Both the position numbers and the translations under genes were made by a program. A stretch of DNA of 64,000 bases. Source: an uncultured Bacteroidales bacterium (GTDB lineage: Bacteria; Bacteroidota; Bacteroidia; Bacteroidales; Bacteroidaceae). The notes beneath the pieces are model-generated. The model saw only the letters and a list, made by a program, of their open reading frames with translations, was not told where the DNA came from and made no database searches. The DNA lies in NCBI GenBank assembly GCA_945836755.1, contig CAMAMB010000004.1:1-64000 (forward strand). Reading direction: 5' to 3'. Numbering within the stretch: position 1 is the first letter of the stretch; the number at the start of each line of letters is the position of its first letter. Shown here in pieces: positions 11,603 to 19,578 of the stretch.

Positions 11603-13840
11603 ATGTTACTACCTACATTATTTGTAGCCATCTCTATGTTGCTTTCCAACCCAGCCATTACATCACCTTCTGCACCAGCCCCTACCGCCGATGCAGAAGG
11701 TGATGTAATTTCCAAGCAGCAACCTGCATTTACATCCGACCTCCTCACTCCCGAGGCTCTTTGGGCCATGGGGCGCATCGGTAGTGCTACTCTCTCGCCC
11801 AACTCGAGCCATCAGGCTGCTTATGCCGTTACATATTATAATGTGCAGCAGAACAAGAGCCGCACCGTCATCTATGGGCTTGACCTCTCTAAGTCTCAGA
11901 GTACTCTTCTCACTTCAGGCAGTGAAAGCCAGCGTGCGCCGCGGTTCATGCCCGATGGAGCACACATCGCTTACCTCTCGTCCAAGAGCGGCAGCTCCCA
12001 ACTGTGGTTGATGAATACCGACGGAACTGAGAAGCGTCAGATAAGCCATACCTCCTCTGACGTCAGCGATTATCTCTTCTCGCCTGATGGTAAGATGGTC
12101 ATCCTCATTATGGAAGTTCCTACTACTTCCTCCATTGCCGCCCCTGAGGCCGATCTTCCTTTAGCCACGGGCATGGTAATCAACGACCTCATGTACAAAC
12201 ACTGGGATACCTATACGAAGACTATCCCTCACCCCTTTGTCGCCTCGTTCGACGGTGAGTCTGTCGCCACGCCTATTGACCTTTTGGCCGGCGAGCCTTA
12301 CGAATGTCCCATGCTGCCCTTCGGTGGAATTGAGCAGCTGGCCTGGAGCCCTGACAGCAAGACCATCGCCTATACCTGCCGCAAGAAGACGGGAAAAGCC
12401 TATGCCATCTCGACCGACAGCGACATCTATCTTTATGATATAGCCTCCGGCACTACGCGCAACCTGTGCAAGCCCCTCCACTATCGTCCCTATGCCTGCG
12501 AGAAGCAGGGCACTTCTGATGGTGATACGATTGTCGAGCCCGCACGGAGTCTGCAAAATCAGTATCCTAACCTTCAAGATGACGATGTGCAGGCCGGCTA
12601 CGACGTAAACCCCGTCTTCTCCCCCTGTGGCCGATATTTGGCTTGGAGCAGCAGGGAGCGCGATGGATATGAGAGCGACCGTGCCCGTCTTTGCGTGCTC
12701 GACTTGCAGACAATGACTAAGAGCTATGTGACCGAGGCCTTCGACAGCGACGTCAATGAGTTTGTATGGGCTGCCGACAGCCGTTCGCTGTATTTCACGG
12801 GCGTCTGGCACGCCAAGACCCAAGTCTACCAGGTAACCTTAAAGGGAAAAGTCAGTCAACTCACCGACGATGTGGCTGATTATGCGCTTGTCGAACTGAC
12901 GTCTGACGGCAAAGCGCTTCTCGTCAAGCGTCACAGCATTTCACAGGCCGACGAACTCTACCTGCTAAACCTCGAAGCTAAGAAGGGGAAGCATGATGTG
13001 ACACAGCTCACCACCGAGAACCAGTACTTCTACGATCATCTCACTTTTGGAAAGGTGGAGGAGCGCTGGATACCTACGTCTGATGGCAAGAAAGAGCTAT
13101 GTTGGATTATCTACCCGCCCCACTTCGATTCCTCCAAGCAGTATCCTGCCCTGCTCTACTGTCAGGGTGGTCCTCAGTCACCGGTCAGCCAGTTCTGGAG
13201 CTATCGCTGGAATTTTCAGATTATGGCTGCTAATGGCTACATCATCGTTGCGCCCAACCGTCGCGGATTGCCGGGATTTGGCTCTGCATGGAATGAAGCC
13301 ATCTCAGGCGATTATCCCGGTCAGTGTATGCGTGACTATCTTTCCGCCATCGACTACATAGCCCGTGAGCCGTATGTCGACGCCTCTCGCTTAGGCTGCG
13401 TGGGCGCCAGCTTCGGTGGATATAGTGTCTATTGGCTGGCCGGTCACCACGACAAGCGTTTCAAGGCTTTCATCGCTCATGATGGCATTTTCAACACTAC
13501 TCAGCAGTACATGGAGACTGAGGAACTATGGTTCGCGAACTGGGATATGGGTTCTGCCCCTTGGCTTCGCGATGCCCAAGACCATGAGCAGGCCATCTTC
13601 CGCCAGTCGCCCCATCTCTTTGTCGACCGCTGGGACACGCCTATACTTTGCATTCACGGACAGCGTGATTTTCGTATCGAGTATACCCAGGCGGAGAGTG
13701 CATTTACCGCAGCCCGTATGCGCGGCCTTGATGCTCAGCTCCTTCTCTTCCCAGACGAGAACCATTGGGTGCTCCGCCCGCAAAACGGTATACTCTGGCA
13801 GCGCACCTTCTTCCGTTGGTTAGACAAGTACCTTAAATAG
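11603..13840 (+). CDS. Secreted S9-family (prolyl oligopeptidase/DPP type) peptidase
   Basis: Predicted periplasmic serine peptidase that would release dipeptides or short peptides from oligopeptides. From the ATG at 11603 (745 residues) it starts with a signal peptide (MLLPTLFVAISMLLSNPAI). A beta-propeller region follows (repeats such as FSPDGKMV, WSPDSKTIAYT, FSPCGRYLAWSS, about 70-480), then an alpha/beta-hydrolase domain with Ser603 in GASFGGY, Asp689 in HGQRDFRIEY and His721 in ENHWVLRP. The length and layout resemble dipeptidyl-peptidase 5-type enzymes of Bacteroidales, but the exact cleavage preference cannot be read from sequence. It heads a run of plus-strand genes encoding a transporter, a porin and another hydrolase. 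Confidence 0.88.
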   Translation: MLLPTLFVAISMLLSNPAITSPSAPAPTADAEGDVISKQQPAFTSDLLTPEALWAMGRIGSATLSPNSSHQAAYAVTYYNVQQNKSRTVIYGLDLSKSQSTLLTSGSESQRAPRFMPDGAHIAYLSSKSGSSQLWLMNTDGTEKRQISHTSSDVSDYLFSPDGKMVILIMEVPTTSSIAAPEADLPLATGMVINDLMYKHWDTYTKTIPHPFVASFDGESVATPIDLLAGEPYECPMLPFGGIEQLAWSPDSKTIAYTCRKKTGKAYAISTDSDIYLYDIASGTTRNLCKPLHYRPYACEKQGTSDGDTIVEPARSLQNQYPNLQDDDVQAGYDVNPVFSPCGRYLAWSSRERDGYESDRARLCVLDLQTMTKSYVTEAFDSDVNEFVWAADSRSLYFTGVWHAKTQVYQVTLKGKVSQLTDDVADYALVELTSDGKALLVKRHSISQADELYLLNLEAKKGKHDVTQLTTENQYFYDHLTFGKVEERWIPTSDGKKELCWIIYPPHFDSSKQYPALLYCQGGPQSPVSQFWSYRWNFQIMAANGYIIVAPNRRGLPGFGSAWNEAISGDYPGQCMRDYLSAIDYIAREPYVDASRLGCVGASFGGYSVYWLAGHHDKRFKAFIAHDGIFNTTQQYMETEELWFANWDMGSAPWLRDAQDHEQAIFRQSPHLFVDRWDTPILCIHGQRDFRIEYTQAESAFTAARMRGLDAQLLLFPDENHWVLRPQNGILWQRTFFRWLDKYLK

Positions 13841-13909
13841 TATTTTTCGCGCCACGCCTGTGGGCCGGCCATCATGCTAACTATTTCATCACACACATAA
13901 CTTTCTATT

Positions 13910-15295
13910 ATGACAGAAGCACTTACGCAAAAGCTGAGCGACTCTAAGGCCGCTCGATGGACCGCTCTGGTCATTGTCAGCCTCACCATGATGGCCGGCT
14001 ATTTCTTTACCGACGTCATGTCGCCCCTCGAACCACTCCTTACAGAGCATCCCTCCGTCAGCGGACTGGGCTTAGGATGGAGCAGCGACGAGTATGGCTT
14101 CTTTTCAGGCGCTTACGGCTACTTCAACGTCTTTCTACTGTTGCTTTTCTTCGGGGGCATCATTCTCGACAAGATTGGCATCCGCTTTACCGGCATACTC
14201 AGCACCGTCCTCATGTTCGGCGGAGCCCTTATCAAGTTCTGGGCTGTCAGCCAAAACTTTGACGGCAGTGTCACTTTGCCTCTCGGCATAGGTACATATA
14301 GCATCCAGGTACTCTGGGCCGTGCTTGGTTTTGCCATCTACGGTGTAGGCTGTGAGATAGCAGGCATCACGGTGAGCAAGGTCATAGTAAAGTGGTTCAC
14401 CGGTCACGAGTTGGCACTGGCCATGGGCCTTCAGGTGGCGCTGGCACGTATCGGTACTGCTGCCACCCTGGCGGTCTCTCTACCTTTTGCCAAGGCTTGT
14501 GGTGGCGTTCACTATGCCGTTGGTCTCGGAGCTGCCATGCTGTGTGCCGGCATGCTTGCCTTCCTCGTTTACTGCGTAATGGACAAGAAGCTTGACGCTT
14601 CTTCGTCAGCGGTGACCGGCGACGAGGAAGAAGGATTTAAGTTTGCCGACCTCACCACGCTCTTCCTCAACCGCGGTTTCTGGTATGTCGCCGTGCTCTG
14701 CCTCATGTTCTATGCCGGCGTCTTCCCCTTCCTCAAGTTTGCCACCAAGCTCATGGTCTTCAAGTACCATGTTGACGCCGACTTGGCCGGTCTCATTCCT
14801 GCCATGCTGCCTTTCGGCACCATCTTCCTCACTCCCTTCTTTGGCGGCATCTACGACAAGTATGGCAAGGGTGCTACCCTCATGATTATCGGTAGTGCGC
14901 TGCTCACGCTGGTCCATGTCCTCTTCGCTCTCCCCTTCGATTCATGGATCCTGGCCGTATGCGTGATGGTCATCCTCGGCATCGCCTTTGGTCTTGTGCC
15001 CTCTGCCATGTGGCCCTCCGTGCCCAAGATTATCCCCATGAAGCTACTCGGCACTGCCTACGCCCTTATCTTCTACATCCAGAACATCGGCCTGGCCCTC
15101 GTGCCCGTCTGGATTGGTAAGGTCAACCAGGCCAACACCGACGCCACCGGCGCCATCGATTACACCGAGGCTATGACCATCTTTGCTGGCTTTGGTCTGG
15201 TAGCCATCGTCATCTCCCTTCTTCTCCTCTGGGAGGACAAGCGTAAGGGCTACGGTCTCGAACTTCCTAACATCAAGCATGAAGACAAGGCATAA
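13910..15295 (+). CDS. MFS transporter, MFSD1-like (candidate dipeptide carrier)
   Basis: Inner-membrane major facilitator of 461 residues. The pattern GLGWSSDEYGFFSGAYGYFN, then GGIILDKIGIRF, then KWFTGHELALAMGLQVALAR matches the MFSD1 branch, where the mammalian member is a dipeptide carrier. Gene context supports a similar role: an upstream secreted S9 peptidase would make dipeptides and a downstream porin could admit them through the outer membrane. The substrate is inference. The gap to the peptidase is 69 bp and to the porin 27 bp, so co-transcription is likely. An alternative is another small metabolite, since the family is broad. Confidence 0.8.
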   Translation: MTEALTQKLSDSKAARWTALVIVSLTMMAGYFFTDVMSPLEPLLTEHPSVSGLGLGWSSDEYGFFSGAYGYFNVFLLLLFFGGIILDKIGIRFTGILSTVLMFGGALIKFWAVSQNFDGSVTLPLGIGTYSIQVLWAVLGFAIYGVGCEIAGITVSKVIVKWFTGHELALAMGLQVALARIGTAATLAVSLPFAKACGGVHYAVGLGAAMLCAGMLAFLVYCVMDKKLDASSSAVTGDEEEGFKFADLTTLFLNRGFWYVAVLCLMFYAGVFPFLKFATKLMVFKYHVDADLAGLIPAMLPFGTIFLTPFFGGIYDKYGKGATLMIIGSALLTLVHVLFALPFDSWILAVCVMVILGIAFGLVPSAMWPSVPKIIPMKLLGTAYALIFYIQNIGLALVPVWIGKVNQANTDATGAIDYTEAMTIFAGFGLVAIVISLLLLWEDKRKGYGLELPNIKHEDKA

Positions 15296-15322
15296 CGTCC
15301 TGCCCAATCCATCCACTCTATC

Positions 15323-16453
15323 ATGAAATATATCAGCATACTATCCCTCTGCGGCATGCTGGGGCTCACAGCCACCGCAGCCACGCCTCTCTCCGAGATG
15401 GAGGACAGCGCTCCCGCGAAATCTCTCTCGGTCAAGGAAATTGTAGACAAGGCTAAGCCCACACTTAAATTTGGGGGCTACATCATTGGCAAGTACTCCA
15501 TCCGTGATGAAAAAAACACCCAGGAGAATGGCGGCTTCGACCTCCGCTTTCTCCGTCTCTACGCCGACGGTCACGTCTACAACGACTTCTACTACAAGTT
15601 TCAGCTCGAAGTCAATGGGCAGCCTGGCGAAGACAAGGGGCCACGCATAGTCGACGCCTTCGTAGAATGGCAGCGCTTCGACTGTTTCCGTGTCAAGATG
15701 GGCCAATTCAAGCGTTCTTTCGGCTTCGAAAATCCCTACTCTCCCTTGGCCGTGGGTTTAGGCTCCTACTCACAGGCCACCATGAAGCTGGCCTCCATCG
15801 GCGACCGCTGCGGCGAGCACAAGAGTTCGGGACGCGACCTTGGACTTCAGCTTCAAGGCGATTTATTCCCCGCTTCCGACGGCCACAAGTGGGTGCACTA
15901 CCAGGTAGGTCTCTTCAACGGACAAGGCATCAACCATACCGACAAAGACAAGCACAAGGACCTTATCGGCGGCCTATGGTTCTCGCCCATCAAGAACCTC
16001 GCCATCGGTGGCTTTGGCTGGAATGGTACTTACGTCAACGAGAAGTATAACGGCGACCCCGCCACGCAGCGGGCCTCTGTCAAGCGTGTGCGCTGGGGTG
16101 CAGGCGTCAAGTACGAGTCTAAATGGACTTTCCGCAGTGAATACATGCACAGCGTGGGCGGGGTCACCACCGACGTCAATGCTCCCACCCGCAGCGATGC
16201 CTGGTACGCCACACTCGGAGTGCCGGTCATGAAGGACATGAAGGTATATGGGCGTTACGACTGCTATCGTGCAGCCAAGACCTGGGCTTCTCTGAAGACT
16301 GACTACGGTCTCTCCGTCAACTACAACTTAGGCAAGAATCTCATCTTCCAGCTCAACTACACCTATACCGACGATCGTAGCCGCCGCGTAGCAGGTGGCA
16401 CGAAAGACTCGCGTTACAATACTTTCGACTTTCAGGTGGCCGCACGTTTCTAA
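15323..16453 (+). CDS. Outer-membrane porin, OprO/OprP-like
   Basis: 376-residue beta-barrel with a signal peptide (MKYISILSLCGMLGLTATAA) and alternating hydrophobic strands ending in Phe (TFDFQVAARF), typical of outer-membrane barrels. The FRVKMGQFKRSFGFENPYSP segment and overall plan match the phosphate-selective porin O/P family. In Bacteroidales members of this family the cargo is mostly unknown. It lies 27 bp after the MFSD1-like transporter, which suggests that both act on the same nutrient, perhaps peptides. Confidence 0.82.
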   Translation: MKYISILSLCGMLGLTATAATPLSEMEDSAPAKSLSVKEIVDKAKPTLKFGGYIIGKYSIRDEKNTQENGGFDLRFLRLYADGHVYNDFYYKFQLEVNGQPGEDKGPRIVDAFVEWQRFDCFRVKMGQFKRSFGFENPYSPLAVGLGSYSQATMKLASIGDRCGEHKSSGRDLGLQLQGDLFPASDGHKWVHYQVGLFNGQGINHTDKDKHKDLIGGLWFSPIKNLAIGGFGWNGTYVNEKYNGDPATQRASVKRVRWGAGVKYESKWTFRSEYMHSVGGVTTDVNAPTRSDAWYATLGVPVMKDMKVYGRYDCYRAAKTWASLKTDYGLSVNYNLGKNLIFQLNYTYTDDRSRRVAGGTKDSRYNTFDFQVAARF

Positions 16454-16528
16454 CCGTCTGCCGCACACTGATAACGGGGTGAAGCCGGTCCTCAGGCCTG
16501 ACTTCACCCTTTCCTATACCTACTCGCC

Positions 16529-17797
16529 ATGTTCAGAAAGTTTGCCATTCTCCTTACCCTGCTTGTAGCAATGCCTATGTTGGCTTCGCGCCCCCTCATC
16601 CCCTCTCCCGACAGCCTCGCCGCCCTTCGCGCGGAGGTCTGGAACAGCTGGCGCCAGGCATGGGCCGCCTCAGAGCGCACCACTTCCCTGCCCTCTCTTG
16701 CTCCTCTCAGCGAAGCCAGAGTCACGGCCTGGCTTCTGCCCGACAGCCTTGAGCCACAGGCGCTTTTGCGCTTCCGTTCGGGCACCAAAGGTACACGTCC
16801 CTCGGCCGGTTGGCCCTGTTACGTCTATCTTCACGGCTCAGGGCCGCGCGAGGGCGAGTGGCAGGCCGGCTACGCCATGGCGCAACGCTTCGACGATGCT
16901 CCTTCTGCCTACTTCATACCGCAAATTCCACAGGAGGGCGCATACTACCGCTGGTGGCAGCGTTCCAAGCAATGGGCCTGGCATCGCCTCTTGCGCCATC
17001 TGCTCGCTTCGCCCGAGATCGACCCCGCCCGTCTCTATCTTTTCGGCATCTCTGAGGGAGGTTATGGCAGTCAGCGCTTAGCTTCCTACTATGCGGACTA
17101 TCTCGCGGGCGCAGGTCCCATGGCCGGCGGAGAGCCACTACGCAATGCGCCGGTCGAAAACCTGGGCCACGTGGCCTTCAGCCTGCTCACGGGCGAGAAC
17201 GACGCCATGTTTTACCGCCACATGCTCACCCGCCTCACGGGCGAAGCCCTTGACAGCATGGCACGTCTCTATGCTGACGAATATGTTCATCGCGTGGAGC
17301 TGATACCCGGATGTGGTCACGGTATAGATTACTCTCCCACCACCCCTTGGCTAAACCGCTATCGCCGACAGGCACAGCCTACCCACTGGCGTTGGGAAAA
17401 TTTCGAGATGGACGGCGTCAAGCGCAATGACTTTTATAACCTCGAGGTAATAGAAGAGACCGACGCGGAGCGAACCACCTACGAGTTTCGCACTGGTCAT
17501 GACAACGTGATAGAACTCACCGCGGAGCGAACGGCATACGACGTGACTTGGACCGATCCCCACTGGCATATACCCATGATTTTCTCCCGCCGCTATAGCC
17601 CGGCCGAACACGGGCAGTTAAATCTCTTTCTTTCAGAGACTATGGTCGACCTCACTCGGCCTGTAGAAATACGTGTCAATGGCCGTCGCCTGTTTCGTGG
17701 CCGCGTCAAGCCGTCGCGCCAAGCCATGTGGCGTTCAGCCGAGATATGGGGCGACCCTCTTCGCCTCTTTCCGGTAATGGTCGCGCTGTCCTGGTAA
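16529..17797 (+). CDS. Secreted alpha/beta-hydrolase of unknown substrate
   Basis: 422 residues with a signal peptide (MFRKFAILLTLLVAMPMLAS). An alpha/beta-hydrolase fold is visible: the oxyanion region YLHGSGPREG near residue 102, the nucleophile elbow GISEGGYG with Ser175, a probable acid Asp225 in TGENDAMF, and His264 in PGCGHGIDY. After about residue 275 there is an extra beta-rich domain of about 145 residues with no family I recognise. It is the last plus-strand gene of the peptidase/transporter/porin run, so a peptidase or esterase acting on the same nutrient is plausible. I give no symbol because the activity is not established. Confidence 0.75.
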   Translation: MFRKFAILLTLLVAMPMLASRPLIPSPDSLAALRAEVWNSWRQAWAASERTTSLPSLAPLSEARVTAWLLPDSLEPQALLRFRSGTKGTRPSAGWPCYVYLHGSGPREGEWQAGYAMAQRFDDAPSAYFIPQIPQEGAYYRWWQRSKQWAWHRLLRHLLASPEIDPARLYLFGISEGGYGSQRLASYYADYLAGAGPMAGGEPLRNAPVENLGHVAFSLLTGENDAMFYRHMLTRLTGEALDSMARLYADEYVHRVELIPGCGHGIDYSPTTPWLNRYRRQAQPTHWRWENFEMDGVKRNDFYNLEVIEETDAERTTYEFRTGHDNVIELTAERTAYDVTWTDPHWHIPMIFSRRYSPAEHGQLNLFLSETMVDLTRPVEIRVNGRRLFRGRVKPSRQAMWRSAEIWGDPLRLFPVMVALSW

Positions 17798-17836
17798 TCA
17801 ATGCCCCAGGCCCGTTCGTCCCTACACCTACATGCA

Positions 17837-18036
17837 GCCATCGTCGCCCGTTCGGGCGACGCCCATACACCGCCCCGTGGGCGGGCGTACACCAACCGAA
17901 GGATGAGCGTACACCGATAAGGCGACGATGGCGGGATGTACATGCCGCGACATCGAGGTCCGGTGGAGTGAGCCACTGCCACTGAGCCCAAACTCTCCGC
18001 CGGAAAGTATGTATGTTTCTCCACTATTAGGTATAC
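17837..18036 (+). repeat. 22-bp-unit intergenic element, copy 1 (with right arm)
   Basis: Terminal inverted repeat GCCATCGTCGCC (17837-17848) and its complement GGCGACGATGGC (17921-17932) enclose a 7-base linker (17849-17855) and three 22-bp units starting at 17856, 17878 and 17900. The unit core here reads like GGGCGGGCGTACACC. A right arm of about 115 bp (17921-18036) aligns without gaps, apart from the far end, to the arm of copy 2, at roughly 75-80% identity by eye. It lies between two convergent genes. No coding bias is seen between the arms. Confidence 0.8.
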
Positions 18037-18038
18037 AG

Positions 18039-18078
18039 CGACCGGCCTTGCGTACTCATCATACAGCAAGGCCGGTCG
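18039..18078. terminator. Bidirectional terminator between convergent genes
   Basis: A 13-bp perfect stem, CGACCGGCCTTGC (18039-18051) with GCAAGGCCGGTCG (18066-18078), lies just beyond the repeat arm. The plus-strand 3' side continues TATTATATG. It separates the hydrolase gene from the convergent nupG-like gene. Confidence 0.65.
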
Positions 18079-18174
18079 TATTATATGAATAGAAGAGAGA
18101 AAGGTGCACAACAGGGAGGCCGGACACAACGACGCGAAAATGTCTGTGAGCTGAACCCACCTGTGTGACCCCGT

Positions 18175-19440
18175 CTATTTCTCCTTGAACAGCAAGGCGA
18201 AGAGGACAAATACCGCAAATGCGTAAGCGGAGAAGATAGCCCAGCACGTGCGCCAGCCTGCTATGTTGAGCTCTGGCGAAGCCCCTTCTTGCACATAGTA
18301 ATTGACCACCCACATGGCTACGATGGTGCCTATCGTGGCGCCGAGACCGTTTGTCATCATCATAAAGAGGCCCTGCGCACTGCTTCGGATGCTCTTGTCG
18401 GTGTGGTTGTCGACGAAGAGTGCCCCTGATATATTAAAGAAGTCGAAGGCCACACCGTAGACAATCATGGAAAGGATAAACATCCATACTCCTGCACCCG
18501 GATCGCCCGTAGCGAAGAGGCCGAAGCGCAGCACCCAGGCAAACATGGCAATAAGCATGACACGCTTGATGCCGAAGCGCTTCATGAAGAAGGGTATGAG
18601 CAGGATACAGCATGTCTCGCTGATTTGAGAGAGTGAGATGAGGGCGTTGGCGTTATTAGCTCCGAAGGTATGGGCATACTCGGGTATGTTCTTAAAACTC
18701 ATGATGAAGGGATTGGCATAGCCATTGGTGATCTGGAGACTTACTCCCAACAGCATGCTGAAGATGAAGAAGATGGCCATGTGGCGGTTGGCCAGGAGCT
18801 TGAAGGCATCGAGACCTAAAGACTGTGCCACCGACTTGCGCTCGTCTCTGCTGCTGACGGGACACGGAGGCAGTGTGGGAGCATAAAGTGCCAGCACCAA
18901 GGAGAGCGCGCCGCTCAGAAGAAACTGCTGGTGCTCGGTCTGGAAACCTAAGAAGTTGACGAGGAGCATGGTACAGATAAAACCAATGGTGCCAAACACA
19001 CGGATGGGCGGGAAGTCGCGCACAGTATCAAGTCCGGCCTGTCCGAGGGCATTGAAGGCCACTGCGTTGCTGAGCCCTATGGTGGGCATGAAGAAGGCGA
19101 CACTCAGAGCATAGGGTATGAAGAGGCCAGACATGGAGGCGGTCGCTCCCATGCCGAGTGCCGTAAAGCCCGTGTAGAGCATCAAGGCACCGGCAATGGC
19201 GTGGCAGAGGCCCAACAGACGATGACCTGCCAGCCAGCGGTCGGCCACCACTCCCACAAGCCCCGGCATAAAGAGGCAGACAATGCCTTGCACGGCATAG
19301 AACCAACCAATCTGGGTGGAAAGGCCATGAGTGGCGAGATAGCTGCCCATGGAAGTAAGATAGGCTCCCCAAACAGCGAACTCGAGAAAGTTCATGACTA
19401 TGAGGCGGAGCTGTAAAATAGTTTTGGTGGAGGTTAGCAT
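18175..19440 (-). CDS. nupG: Nucleoside permease, NupG/XapB family
   Basis: Inner-membrane proton-driven nucleoside transporter of the MFS. Signature segments agree closely with E. coli NupG: FLEFAVWGAYLTSMGSYL, DFPPIRVFGTIGFI, AIFFIFSMLLGVSLQITN, SLSQISETCCILLIPFFMK, VYGVAFDFFNISGALFVD and SSAQGLFMMMTNGLG. The ATG at 19440 gives 421 residues, near the family length. The 22 extra codons upstream are proline-rich and unlike the family. It has no nucleoside-catabolism neighbour in this window: the next gene upstream encodes a porin-like protein, so cooperation with it for uptake is possible but unproven. Confidence 0.9.
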   Translation of the reverse strand: MLTSTKTILQLRLIVMNFLEFAVWGAYLTSMGSYLATHGLSTQIGWFYAVQGIVCLFMPGLVGVVADRWLAGHRLLGLCHAIAGALMLYTGFTALGMGATASMSGLFIPYALSVAFFMPTIGLSNAVAFNALGQAGLDTVRDFPPIRVFGTIGFICTMLLVNFLGFQTEHQQFLLSGALSLVLALYAPTLPPCPVSSRDERKSVAQSLGLDAFKLLANRHMAIFFIFSMLLGVSLQITNGYANPFIMSFKNIPEYAHTFGANNANALISLSQISETCCILLIPFFMKRFGIKRVMLIAMFAWVLRFGLFATGDPGAGVWMFILSMIVYGVAFDFFNISGALFVDNHTDKSIRSSAQGLFMMMTNGLGATIGTIVAMWVVNYYVQEGASPELNIAGWRTCWAIFSAYAFAVFVLFALLFKEK

Positions 19441-19578
19441 ATAGGTATGATTGAAAGGGTTAGTCAGTGGGAGCGTAGGAGGGGCAGGACAGATGGGCCG
19501 ATACACTGCCGGTGAGATGCTTGTTGAGCGCGGTATTGCCGACTTGCATCCTGAGAAGGAGGAGGAGTGGACGAGGCA

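Noticed and set aside
17728-17985. Open frame through repeat copy 1 ending in a peptide similar to that of the frame at 30220-30417
   Set aside because: Both frames end at the same place and share residues only because the repeat DNA is shared. Changes fall evenly on codon positions and the 22-bp period breaks the reading frame, so they are not coding.
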